Shown here one piece after another: positions 33,354-40,631 of a stretch of DNA of 40,859 bases (its first letter is position 1; each line of letters opens with the position of its first letter). The stretch spans positions 1 to 40,859 of IMG/VR virus record IMGVR_UViG_3300014720_000063. The stretch is one strand, 5' to 3'. The position numbers were made by a program, and so were the translations under genes. The stretch comes from a virus. The notes below the pieces were generated by a model. The model did no database searches. It worked only from the letters and a program-made list of their open reading frames with translations, and had not been told where the DNA came from.

Positions 33354-34102
33354 TATAACTCCTGCCGAATTGCCAATTTAGGAAGATATGCTCTCCATGT
33401 AGTTAATATGTTTTCTCGTTCTTGTGGAGTAATTGTTTCATTTTCTACCCACATAGATAAATATTCATCAACTATCATTTTGAATGGTTGTTTGCTTTTC
33501 TTTGCCTTAAAATACAAACCTTGAAGCATTGCTGGTATTTCTTTTGGCAGTGTAAAATAACGAGCTGCAGGCAATTTACCTGATTCAATTTTATTTCTAA
33601 GTGCCGCATCTGATGAAATATATTTGCCATCAATTGTATTCCAACCCGATTGCGTAACATGTTCAATTTCATGCCGCAGTGTATCTCGAAGATTCATTGC
33701 AATGCTACTTAATACGCGAGGATATTCCGCCGGATCAATCTGGAACCGTACTTCAATTAAAGGTGGTTCATCTGCATTGCGTTTGGAATCATTGTATGCA
33801 TCGCCTCCAGATCGAAGATCATTCAAACCTTCAATCCATTGCACTTTGAGTTGCAAATAAAATTCTACCGGTATGGTTGTGTTCTCTACCTCTTCAAAAT
33901 ATATTTTAGGTTGAGTTTCATCATCTTCAATTTCAGGAACCGTTTCTCCTTGCTTGTAAAAGATCTTTACACTGCCATACCGGCCTGCAGGATCAGATGC
34001 TGCTGCGTAACTGTCTTTGATTATGCCAAGCAATTTATTTGATAATGTAGTCACTAAAGAATCATAGCGACCTTCTAAAAATAATTGCTTCATAGATATC
34101 AT
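33353..34102 (-). CDS. HExxH metallopeptidase-like protein with head-targeting-like leader
   Basis: The ATG at 34102 gives MISMKQLFLE|G, aligned with the shared leader, and lies 3 nt behind a late-type box; a GTG five codons upstream is less likely. The 249-residue protein carries LRDTLRHEIEHVTQSG, with HEIEH at 144-148, the zinc site of many metallopeptidases. A Glu in LPKEIPAML downstream could be the third ligand. Peptidase activity is inferred. Its stop is coupled to the start of the LRR-like protein gene, so both would be made together. Confidence 0.7.
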   Translation of the reverse strand: MISMKQLFLEGRYDSLVTTLSNKLLGIIKDSYAAASDPAGRYGSVKIFYKQGETVPEIEDDETQPKIYFEEVENTTIPVEFYLQLKVQWIEGLNDLRSGGDAYNDSKRNADEPPLIEVRFQIDPAEYPRVLSSIAMNLRDTLRHEIEHVTQSGWNTIDGKYISSDAALRNKIESGKLPAARYFTLPKEIPAMLQGLYFKAKKSKQPFKMIVDEYLSMWVENETITPQERENILTTWRAYLPKLAIRQEL

Positions 34103-34105
34103 ATT

Positions 34106-34114
34106 AATAAATAT
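34106..34114 (-). promoter_or_regulatory. Late-promoter-like box ATATTTATT
   Basis: The coding strand reads ATATTTATT with 3 nt before the ATG at 34102. It touches the end of the HNH gene. Confidence 0.5.
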
Positions 34115-34668
34115 CACTCAAGTAAATTGTAATTCCAATAACGTTCTTTGTCTTGATTAAATGGATTGCCTGTTTGTTGATAATAACAATTGATGCAAAG
34201 CATCTGCAGATTTTCTATGCAATGATTTGTTTCATCTCCATCAATATGGTCTAAAAGTAAAGGAACTGTATCATCAGTTATTCGGCGTTCTGCATACCCA
34301 CAGGAATTGCATTGTTCTGGAAGTATTGCCAATGCCAACAATCTATTGCGTAGCTTCCAGGTAGGATAGTTAGGATGCTTGCCTGTCAAGATATTATCAA
34401 TTGAATATATACCTTTATTGGCTTTGCAAACGTCTTTTGGTATGCCTACCCCAAATTGATTTTTATGTAGCTCATACAATGTCTTTTCAGTGGTTCGATC
34501 CACGTACATTCGAGCATACTTTTTATAAGTAGTAAATGATACTTTAAGAAAGCGAGCAGCTTCAGCATTAGATTTAGTGTTTTCCATGGCGTAGCGTATT
34601 TCGCTTTCTGGAATATCTAATGCCGTTTTGCCAATACCGTAAATGTATTTGTATTGCTTTTCTTCCAT
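34114..34668 (-). CDS. HNH homing endonuclease
   Basis: The protein has 184 residues. The N-terminal part (20-56) reads as a helix-turn-helix (SNAEAARFLKVSFTTYKKYA). The HNH site has C120-x2-C123, DHIDGDETNH (140-149) and C158-x2-C161, with zinc bound by the Cys pairs. This is a mobile endonuclease that cuts DNA. It sits between the HExxH gene and a gene of unknown function and overlaps the latter's stop by one nucleotide. Confidence 0.9.
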   Translation of the reverse strand: MEEKQYKYIYGIGKTALDIPESEIRYAMENTKSNAEAARFLKVSFTTYKKYARMYVDRTTEKTLYELHKNQFGVGIPKDVCKANKGIYSIDNILTGKHPNYPTWKLRNRLLALAILPEQCNSCGYAERRITDDTVPLLLDHIDGDETNHCIENLQMLCINCYYQQTGNPFNQDKERYWNYNLLE

Positions 34669-35054
34669 TAATACAAACCATGTGTTTTTAAAATATTAAC
34701 TGCGTCTTTCGGAAATGTTTTTGATGCATACATTTCCTTTACCATGTCCCCTAACTTGTTAATTTTCGATATGAAGAACGTTGGATGAACTTTGGATCGT
34801 TGTTTAACTTCGTCGAGCCAAAAGGAATATATTGGATACTTGTCATTGAAACGATCTGCATCCGTACGATTTTCCCAGTATTCAATTTGATCTTGCAATG
34901 GCCACATATGGATCGGAATGTTTGGATCTTTACGTATACCAGATAATACCGGCATATTTTCATTTCGTTTCAAGTTTTTAGTAATAAACTTGTCCATAAG
35001 TATCGCAGAACGATCTTTTGGAGACATTCCTGTGTGTGCTGATTTTTTACCCAT
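34668..35054 (-). CDS. Unknown 128-residue protein
   Basis: The protein begins MGKKSAHTGMSPKDRSAILM, is basic and helical, and ends KDAVNILKTHGLY. The middle is Trp/Asp-rich (WPLQDQIEYWENRTDADRF). No family is recognised. It overlaps neighbours by 8 nt upstream and 1 nt downstream. Confidence 0.65.
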   Translation of the reverse strand: MGKKSAHTGMSPKDRSAILMDKFITKNLKRNENMPVLSGIRKDPNIPIHMWPLQDQIEYWENRTDADRFNDKYPIYSFWLDEVKQRSKVHPTFFISKINKLGDMVKEMYASKTFPKDAVNILKTHGLY

Positions 35055-35244
35055 TTTGTTTTTGTTTTTCTGTTAATATAACTATTTTGCGCCATGCATC
35101 TTCTGCACGGTATGCATATGTTTTAAACTTAATGATATCAAGTTTTTTTCGAGCTGCTTCCATACGGCGCATATTGCGATGATAAGTTGCATGCAACAAT
35201 GCAATGTGGAAACGAATAATGTAATTACGAATTTTTCTTAACAT
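35047..35244 (-). CDS. Small basic helical protein, 65 residues
   Basis: The sequence MLRKIRNYIIRFHIALLHAT continues with Arg- and Lys-rich helix (RNMRRMEAARKKLDIIKFK). A basic amphipathic helix suggests nucleic-acid or membrane binding. It overlaps the ClpS-like gene by 20 nt. Confidence 0.55.
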   Translation of the reverse strand: MLRKIRNYIIRFHIALLHATYHRNMRRMEAARKKLDIIKFKTYAYRAEDAWRKIVILTEKQKQNG

Positions 35245-35500
35245 GTTTTTCTAGTGTTGCAGTTAAATTGCATTTAATAAAATATTCATATACGGCTTCG
35301 CAGGCATCATGAGTATCTATAAATACTGCACAACGGCCTACGTTATGCACAATTAATGCACATTGATGCGCTTGAAGTTCGTTGTGATCGCATGCATCCA
35401 TGATGCACCCTATTACGTGATCAAATGTATTGCGATTATCGTTGAGTAATACAACTTGATACTTGCCTCGTTTAGAGGGTTTCGATACTTTCTTTGACAT
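35225..35500 (-). CDS. clpS: ClpS-like adaptor protein
   Basis: I chose the ATG at 35500 (MSKKVSKPSKRGKYQVVLLN), which gives a normal ClpS length of 91 residues. The core YQVVLLNDNRNTFDHVIGCI matches ClpS, with Asn20-Asp21 of the substrate pocket and Asn in place of the third Asp. ALIVHNVGRCAVF carries the conserved His52. In bacteria ClpS delivers proteins with N-terminal Phe, Tyr, Trp or Leu to ClpAP or ClpCP. The NTFDHVI and QCALIVH pieces look like the Bacteroidetes type. It could redirect host Clp protease during infection. Confidence 0.85.
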   Translation of the reverse strand: MSKKVSKPSKRGKYQVVLLNDNRNTFDHVIGCIMDACDHNELQAHQCALIVHNVGRCAVFIDTHDACEAVYEYFIKCNLTATLEKHVKKNS

Positions 35501-35672
35501 CGCGTATAATTGCACATTGTTCATATAATTCTCGATCCGTAGCATATCGCAGCGATTCATTCAAAAAATGCAATCTGCGTTCTTTACTCCATTGTTCTGG
35601 CCACTCCCAATTGTTAGTTGCCATGGTGTTAATCGAATCAATAAATAATTGTTCTATAAAGTTTTGATTCAT
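35472..35672 (-). CDS. Small UVR-like helical protein, 66 residues
   Basis: The C-terminal helix pair (LRYATDRELYEQCAIIRDVK) resembles the UVR motif found in UvrB, UvrC and Clp partner proteins. UVR motifs in McsA and ClpC-like systems bind Clp chaperones. It lies directly upstream of clpS and overlaps it by 29 nt. I infer a possible Clp link, with moderate doubt. A promoter lies at 35678-35706. Confidence 0.55.
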   Translation of the reverse strand: MNQNFIEQLFIDSINTMATNNWEWPEQWSKERRLHFLNESLRYATDRELYEQCAIIRDVKESIETL

Positions 35673-35677
35673 AACTT

Positions 35678-35706
35678 AATATAATGAATAATATGTTTGT
35701 ATCCAA
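35678..35706 (-). promoter_or_regulatory. Promoter (TTGGAT-N17-TATATT)
   Basis: TTGGAT lies at 35701-35706 and TATATT at 35678-35683. It starts the UVR-like, clpS, HNH block. Confidence 0.7.
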
Positions 35707-35707
35707 A

Positions 35708-36265
35708 TTATGCAGTTAAAATGTCATATACTTTAGTTAAACTCGATACTTTAGGATATGTTGATTTTACGCCATCTATAATAGTTTTAATATAGTTTTT
35801 AGTATTATTTTCACTCGGGGGAGCATATGTATACATGAATTGTTTTATAGTCGGCTTTTCACCTTTCACGTATTTAGGTGTCATGTTTAAATTTGTACTA
35901 GTACTTGGCATATCACCACCTGCCCATTTTTTTATTTTCATATCAATTAGTGCCTTTGCCCCTAAAACTGGCGAAGAAAATTTAGCATATTTGCCATTAG
36001 TTTCTTGAACAACTTTTGGATCAATTGTTGTAAAACTATCTTGATACATTAAATTACCTGGATTGTTATTTCGATATGCTCTAGAACCTTTACCTGCATT
36101 TGCAGTTGCTAACCAACCTTCTTGTGTTCCTATTATTTTAGCTAAAATGTACTCCGCAGATGTTTTTGCATATCCGGTTTGATCTAATACAGATGTTAAA
36201 CTAGTTTTGTCATATGTTACTTCATTGTTATCAAATTCAACAAGCAATGATTTTAATCGCATCAT
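35708..36265 (-). CDS. Structural P5-like lysozyme with head-targeting-like leader
   Basis: The protein has 185 residues. The leader MMRLKSLLVE|F fits the group and an L-x-E site. The RNNNPGNLMYQ motif near residues 65-75, the later GAKALIDMKIKKWAGG, and IKQFMYTYAPPSENNTKNYI are typical of P5-like peptidoglycan-degrading enzymes of phages. It would cut cell-wall glycan during entry or release. It overlaps the next upstream gene by 4 nt (ATGA). Confidence 0.8.
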   Translation of the reverse strand: MMRLKSLLVEFDNNEVTYDKTSLTSVLDQTGYAKTSAEYILAKIIGTQEGWLATANAGKGSRAYRNNNPGNLMYQDSFTTIDPKVVQETNGKYAKFSSPVLGAKALIDMKIKKWAGGDMPSTSTNLNMTPKYVKGEKPTIKQFMYTYAPPSENNTKNYIKTIIDGVKSTYPKVSSLTKVYDILTA

Positions 36266-36663
36266 GATTTTTTACCCCAATTCTTTGCACCTTTCTTTCT
36301 ACAAGCTGATAGTGCTAATGATCCGTATGCCGATGGCCACGTTCCGCCGTTTTTAGTATATCTTCGTTTAACTTTGTAGTAGCAAGCATCACGCTTTGCT
36401 TTTTCTTCTTCAATAGCACCTTCAGCCTTAGGAGTACGTTTACCCATACCCACTCGGCGCTTTTGTGCAACTAACGCTTTCTTTTCTTTTTTATCAAATG
36501 AACTCCACGTTTTAGGAGTATCTTTGGAAACTCGTCGCGACGGACGACATTTCTTAACGCTTTTGGTTTCGTCGTTGCCACAAGGACGTCCATGTTGATC
36601 TGTCCATTTTTCCTTTACCCATCGGCGAAGGTCTTCTGACAATAAATCAACTAAACGTATCAT
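36262..36663 (-). CDS. DUF5872-like basic protein with head-targeting-like leader
   Basis: The protein has 133 residues. The leader is MIRLVDLLSE|D. A DUF5872-like part follows (RRWVKEKWTDQHGRPCG, CRPSRRVSKDTPKTW), and then a second known phage module near 90-130 (DACYYKVKRRY, WPSAYGSLALSACRKKGAKN). It is strongly basic, so binding to DNA or RNA in the head is plausible. It overlaps both neighbours by 4 nt, forming a three-gene set of leader proteins. Confidence 0.75.
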   Translation of the reverse strand: MIRLVDLLSEDLRRWVKEKWTDQHGRPCGNDETKSVKKCRPSRRVSKDTPKTWSSFDKKEKKALVAQKRRVGMGKRTPKAEGAIEEEKAKRDACYYKVKRRYTKNGGTWPSAYGSLALSACRKKGAKNWGKKS

Positions 36664-36992
36664 CGTCCACGTTCCTCTCGGATAATCAATTCGCCTAAGA
36701 CTTCTAAACGACCTACTTCACGTTGAAATTCAATTTGAGACATTGAAGTAGAAATCTTTTTATATGTAGCATCAAACTCTTGTTTAGCTTTTTCTAAATC
36801 AAATTTTCCGTTTGCTGCTCGTTTATAATAAGGCAATTTAACTTTGAAATGATGCCATGTTAATAAAGCCAATCCGCCTTTCTTATGAGCTGTAGTTGCA
36901 ATCTTCTCTGCCCCAGCTTCTCGGGTATCGGCAAATGTTTCAAAAGTCTCTTTTTTATCTTTTGATTCAAAAAGTAAATTCATTAGTTTCAT
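36660..36992 (-). CDS. Conserved phage protein with head-targeting-like leader, 110 residues
   Basis: The ATG at 36992 gives MKLMNLLFE|S, fitting the leader and an L-x-E site, 3 nt behind a late-type box; the longer in-frame start overlaps the SET gene. The body TFADTREAGAEKIATTAHKK, GLALLTWHHFKVKLPYYKRA and MSQIEFQREVGRLEVLGELI is a module that I recall from other large phages, of unknown function. It is helical and charged. Confidence 0.7.
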   Translation of the reverse strand: MKLMNLLFESKDKKETFETFADTREAGAEKIATTAHKKGGLALLTWHHFKVKLPYYKRAANGKFDLEKAKQEFDATYKKISTSMSQIEFQREVGRLEVLGELIIREERGR

Positions 36993-36995
36993 ATT

Positions 36996-37004
36996 AATAA
37001 ATAT
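36996..37004 (-). promoter_or_regulatory. Late-promoter-like box ATATTTATT
   Basis: The coding strand reads ATATTTATT with 3 nt before the ATG at 36992. It lies just after the SET-domain gene ends. Confidence 0.5.
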
Positions 37005-37006
37005 GT

Positions 37007-37408
37007 TTACCACATTTCTTCTTGAGTATACACACAAACTATTTCTTCACCCCGTTCAATATCTCGAATTGCCACAAATTCATCTAAATCTAAATCGTGA
37101 GTAACATTTGGAGAATCGGAATGATTTACAAAATAAGCTAAATTGATATTGTTTGGTGTACGAGACAAAAATATGCCATGTGCAGTTGAATTACACATCG
37201 TATTTAAATATGATTTTACATCTTCATGCAATCCAGACAATTCTGCCCAGCTAATAAATGTAGTATCTGCAGTAACATCTTTCATTAATACTTCTCCTTT
37301 TTTTATTGGGAGTATTGTAAACAAACCCACACCATCACAAACTTTAGATGGCTTCAAATGAAGATTAGTGTTATGAAGTATGTTTTGAATTATTGTTTGT
37401 TTTGTCAT
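37007..37408 (-). CDS. SET-domain protein
   Basis: The protein has 133 residues. It shows the SET signature: GVGLFTILPIKKGEVL (26-41), YFVNHSDSPNV (92-102) and IRDIERGEEIVCVYTQEEMW (114-133), with Tyr127 as the likely active-site Tyr. SET proteins methylate lysine using S-adenosylmethionine. This one is small and has no pre- or post-SET part. The substrate, host or phage, is not evident. It overlaps the next upstream gene by 38 nt. Confidence 0.8.
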   Translation of the reverse strand: MTKQTIIQNILHNTNLHLKPSKVCDGVGLFTILPIKKGEVLMKDVTADTTFISWAELSGLHEDVKSYLNTMCNSTAHGIFLSRTPNNINLAYFVNHSDSPNVTHDLDLDEFVAIRDIERGEEIVCVYTQEEMW

Positions 37409-38033
37409 CTTCTTTGGTAAAATTAGTTATGTAACTGTAATCAGTTTCAAAGCCCCCTTTGCCTTCAACGCTATATACCGTCATATCAATTCGATATCCA
37501 GGATTTTTATCAATTCGTTTAAATGTCCAAGCATTATCCATCCATATAATTCTATTATTTGGATAAATAAAAAAATTGCCGTTATCCATTTTAAATACGT
37601 GGCCGCATTTATGTTCTGGCGTTTCGGAGAAATTCGTATCAATTACATTTCGATTTTCATGCGACCAATCCAACGTAAACATGTAAACGCCTTGACGTTT
37701 GGTACCTGTTATTGAAATTAAATCTGCACGTAATCCTGCTAATCTTTCTCGTACTTGAACATCAATATATGAAGAAAAACAATCCCAATAAACATGTTCC
37801 GTTAATGGAAGAGTTTCTGCATCTTTACGCCATACAAATGCATGAATCGGCCGCCGTGTCCAATTAACACCATTTTCTAAGAATGCTTCAAATAATGGAG
37901 TACGTTTTTGAATTGATGCTATCGAATGTACATCTGCAGCAGTATACTCACCATGCCCTTGTTCATGATTGAATAAAAATTCATTCCTAATCCAACATGT
38001 AATTGTAGGAATGTTTGCATTTAAATATGCCAT
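37371..38033 (-). CDS. Conserved phage protein of unknown function, 220 residues
   Basis: The protein begins MAYLNANIPTITCWIRNEFL and contains EQGHGEYTAADVHSIASIQ and RPIHAFVWRK, which recall a family conserved in large T4-like phages. It is Trp/His-rich and probably beta. No function is known to me. It lies directly downstream of the 160-residue CTS-like gene (5-nt gap). Confidence 0.65.
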   Translation of the reverse strand: MAYLNANIPTITCWIRNEFLFNHEQGHGEYTAADVHSIASIQKRTPLFEAFLENGVNWTRRPIHAFVWRKDAETLPLTEHVYWDCFSSYIDVQVRERLAGLRADLISITGTKRQGVYMFTLDWSHENRNVIDTNFSETPEHKCGHVFKMDNGNFFIYPNNRIIWMDNAWTFKRIDKNPGYRIDMTVYSVEGKGGFETDYSYITNFTKEDDKTNNNSKHTS

Positions 38034-38038
38034 ATAAC

Positions 38039-38521
38039 TTATTTTCGACGTTTTGAAATTTCTATTGCTGCCAATTGTTTAAGTGCAGCCTTACGTGTTT
38101 TATGTGTTCCTAATCGCTTTCCGCCTTTAGATGGATATACTGCATATCCTCCTTTAACTTTGCGAACTGTTTCGTGCATTGCTTGTTTAAGTTGATCTTT
38201 AAATCCAACTGGAATGAATTGTGGTCGTGATACGTTTCCGCCGAAGCCTGACATCTCATTATCGTGATGCCCCACGGTGTTCATTAAGAAATCGCCAACT
38301 TCTTGAATATCATCTTTGGATGTAGCAATGTGATCGACTGCCCAATCATGGCCATTTGTTAAAATGTTTTGAATTTGATCTGGATCCATTTGCAACATGG
38401 CATCTACATATTTTTTGATTGTTTTTAAATTGCCAAAAAACATGTAATTGGTGTTTTCGGAATCTTGACATCCGCCTTTAGCTCCGCTGCAACCACAACC
38501 ACATTCATTCAATCGTTTCAT
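38039..38521 (-). CDS. Cys-rich N-terminus plus phage GKRLGTH module, 160 residues
   Basis: The N-terminus MKRLNE|CGCGCSGAKGGCQ is Cys-rich and could bind metal or form disulfides; the L-x-E site is present but the leader is shorter than in the other proteins. The C-terminal part (VKGGYAVYPSKGGKRLGTHK, TRKAALKQLAAIEISKRR) is a small basic module that I recall in several phage proteins. The function is unknown. Confidence 0.65.
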   Translation of the reverse strand: MKRLNECGCGCSGAKGGCQDSENTNYMFFGNLKTIKKYVDAMLQMDPDQIQNILTNGHDWAVDHIATSKDDIQEVGDFLMNTVGHHDNEMSGFGGNVSRPQFIPVGFKDQLKQAMHETVRKVKGGYAVYPSKGGKRLGTHKTRKAALKQLAAIEISKRRK

Positions 38522-38522
38522 A

Positions 38523-38693
38523 TTAAGCCTTTGCTAATACTGACCAAATAGTTCCGGTTAAAGTAATAACACCGCCAATGATTTCCGTAGCAGTTGCTTC
38601 ATCAATAAGTCCTTTGGCAATTAAAATACCACCTACAAATGTTAAGGTGTGTCGAAGAATTCCAAGTAATTGTTCTCGTGTTAAACGTTTCAT
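38523..38693 (-). CDS. Small holin-like protein (Pam3 gp28-like), 56 residues
   Basis: The frame reads MKRLTREQLLGILRHTLTFV, then GGILIAKGLIDEATATEIIG and GVITLTGTIWSVLAKA. The two hydrophobic segments around a short polar loop, and the EQLLGILRHTLTFVGG...KG.ID start, resemble the Pam3 gp28 family of putative holins. Holins make inner-membrane lesions that let lysins reach the wall. A late-type box lies 14 nt upstream. The family call is from memory. Confidence 0.65.
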   Translation of the reverse strand: MKRLTREQLLGILRHTLTFVGGILIAKGLIDEATATEIIGGVITLTGTIWSVLAKA

Positions 38694-38707
38694 ATGTTCC
38701 TTTTTTA

Positions 38708-38716
38708 TATAAATAT
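38708..38716 (-). promoter_or_regulatory. Late-promoter-like box ATATTTATA
   Basis: The coding strand reads ATATTTATA, 14 nt before the holin-like start. Confidence 0.45.
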
Positions 38717-38733
38717 GATGATTATAATATTAG

Positions 38734-39408
38734 TTAAGTTAATTGAACTCGTTTCCATAGGCCATTATTTGCATTGTATACATATAGGTATTCAGTGGCG
38801 TCATCCCAATATATTGAACCTGCAACTGGTTGATCTGGTCGATCATTTGGTAATACAAACTTTCCTGTAAACCCAGACCCGCCAAGTCCGGCCAAGTTTA
38901 TTATGCCATCTTTATTTGCAGTTAGGTTTGTATTCGTATCAAGTTGTCCAGCAAACCCAACGAGTGATCCAGATATAAATGTTGATCCAGTAATGGTTAG
39001 TGCATTTTGAGCGAATGGGGTGCCTATTCTTAACGACCCCGATACCGCTAATGAACCTGTAATGCCCATCGACCCTGTTACTTGAGCTGAACCTGTAAAC
39101 GGAAAGCCTACTCCCGAACCTCCACCTGCATTAAGAGCAAATGATGCCGTTACAGCGTATGATGAACTCAATGCCGATAAGGCATAACTTGCCGTTACGG
39201 GAACATTTCCTGCATAAGAAGCACTTAATGCAGTTGTAGCAAATGATGCCGTACCAGTTAATGCACCGATTAATGAGCCACTAAATGACCCCGATGCAAC
39301 GACTGTTGTGGTTGTGCTAGTTCCATCTAATGCATCAATGATATTTGTTATGTGCGTAGGTTGTATCGTTCCGCCGGGGGTGATACCCGTTCTACTTATT
39401 GTTCCCAT
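38734..39408 (-). CDS. Fibre-like protein with Ala/Ser/Gly repeats
   Basis: The protein has 224 residues. Residues about 40-170 are low-complexity repeats (TASFATTALSASYA, VTASYALSALSSSYAVTASF, TGSMGITGSLAVSGSLRI), a pattern common in phage tail or capsid fibres that fold as trimeric beta helices. The C-terminal end (GSIYWDDATEYLYVYNANNG, LWKRVQLT) is a compact cap. It is probably a virion decoration or fibre. It overlaps the next upstream gene by 17 nt. Confidence 0.7.
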   Translation of the reverse strand: MGTISRTGITPGGTIQPTHITNIIDALDGTSTTTTVVASGSFSGSLIGALTGTASFATTALSASYAGNVPVTASYALSALSSSYAVTASFALNAGGGSGVGFPFTGSAQVTGSMGITGSLAVSGSLRIGTPFAQNALTITGSTFISGSLVGFAGQLDTNTNLTANKDGIINLAGLGGSGFTGKFVLPNDRPDQPVAGSIYWDDATEYLYVYNANNGLWKRVQLT

Positions 39409-39589
39409 TTACGTCCTTGTTTCGTTTTTTGTATATTGGCCAATTCTTTGTTTTTTCGTTAAGCCATTCTTGTCGTTCATCACAACCGCAATCTTCATCT
39501 AAAAGTTTAGCAATTTGTTTTGCTAATTGATCTAAACGAGTTGCACTTGTTATGCGTTTAATATCATCTCCTAAGCCTTTACTTGACAT
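39392..39589 (-). CDS. Small conserved phage protein with Cys-Asp-Glu motif, 65 residues
   Basis: I chose the ATG at 39589 because GGAG lies 5 nt upstream. The start MSSKGLGDDIKRITSATRLD and the later DEDCGCDERQEWLN recall a small protein found near virion genes in other large phages. The CGC pair may bind metal. The function is unknown. Confidence 0.65.
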   Translation of the reverse strand: MSSKGLGDDIKRITSATRLDQLAKQIAKLLDEDCGCDERQEWLNEKTKNWPIYKKRNKDVNGNNK

Positions 39590-40616
39590 ATTTACTCCCA
39601 TTTCTTATTTTGTTTAATAATTGCATTATGGCCGTTTGCCATTGCGGCGTATGTGGTATTTCAAATACTCGAGTACCTGGATATGTATAAGATTGTTCAG
39701 GATGCATCAATTGCATATGTCCTGTATCATCAATACCTAATACTTTATATGGTACCCGTTGCATTGTAATTTGATTGCCTGGTATCATGGTACATCGTCC
39801 GGGATGTTTCCATTGTCCTTGCGAATCAGAAACGCCGCCGGTTTTTTTGATGATCATGTTCCATTCTGTTTCTGTAAGTATGCGTTCTTTATTAACATGT
39901 TGTGCTAACGCATCAGTTACATTTTCATCAATTATCAATTGATTAGCAGTTATGCGATGAAGCATTTCTTTTAGTCGATCAATTAATCCTTTGTTTCGCA
40001 GATATTTGAAAGCTAAATTTTCTATAGAATATTCGCCTACTGCATCTAATCCTGCCTGGCGCAAATTGCGAAGTTTAACTAGAATGCGTTTTATTTTTGT
40101 TTCTGCCGTTGAATCAGCTTCGTCAATGTTTTCAATTTCATATTCATATGGCTGAGCTTTCTGCCGAATCAAATCATCATCAATTGAAATTGTATCTGCA
40201 TCAGGTTTACGTATCCATTTATTTTTCATTACGGAAAATATACCAACCGATCCATGCAAACTTTCATTTGAATCTTGTGCATACAATTCAATGTTCATTC
40301 CTTTATATGTTAATGGATATTTTGAATTCCATATGCTTTTTTTGGCTTGTAGATATTGTTGAACTAAATACAAATTATCGCCAACATTCAAATAATTTAC
40401 AACAACGTGTAAATCTACATCGCTATGTTCTGTCCAATTATAGTTTGCATTGCTACCAATCAATATAACATCCAAAATAGGAGCATCAATTTCTAGAGAA
40501 TCATGAAATGCAGTTGCAATTTTCATAAAGCCAGCACGGAGCTTCTTAGACAAACATTGATCTGTTGTCCACAATTTTGGATTGAGTTGATGTTGTGTTT
40601 CGTATTCGTTCAGCAT
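39579..40616 (-). CDS. Nucleotidyltransferase-fold protein
   Basis: The protein has 345 residues. Residues 50-72 (VILIGSNANYNWTEHSDVDL) carry the GS-x(10)-D-x-D nucleotidyltransferase signature, with Gly54, Ser55, Asp66 and Asp68. Such enzymes transfer a nucleotide to RNA, protein or small molecules. A helical middle follows, and the C-terminal 80 residues form a separate part (GQWKHPGRCTMIPGNQITMQ, VFEIPHTPQWQTAIM). The target is unknown. A late-type box lies 4 nt upstream of the ATG. Confidence 0.8.
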   Translation of the reverse strand: MLNEYETQHQLNPKLWTTDQCLSKKLRAGFMKIATAFHDSLEIDAPILDVILIGSNANYNWTEHSDVDLHVVVNYLNVGDNLYLVQQYLQAKKSIWNSKYPLTYKGMNIELYAQDSNESLHGSVGIFSVMKNKWIRKPDADTISIDDDLIRQKAQPYEYEIENIDEADSTAETKIKRILVKLRNLRQAGLDAVGEYSIENLAFKYLRNKGLIDRLKEMLHRITANQLIIDENVTDALAQHVNKERILTETEWNMIIKKTGGVSDSQGQWKHPGRCTMIPGNQITMQRVPYKVLGIDDTGHMQLMHPEQSYTYPGTRVFEIPHTPQWQTAIMQLLNKIRNGSKYVK

Positions 40617-40620
40617 TTTA

Positions 40621-40629
40621 TATAAATAT
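40621..40629 (-). promoter_or_regulatory. Late-promoter-like box ATATTTATA
   Basis: The coding strand reads ATATTTATA, 4 nt before the nucleotidyltransferase ATG. Confidence 0.45.
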
Positions 40630-40631
40630 CA

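Noticed and set aside
38708-38716. T4-type TATAAATA late promoter on the plus strand
   Set aside because: It would point away from every downstream gene; the coding-strand ATATTTATA reading fits the genes better.
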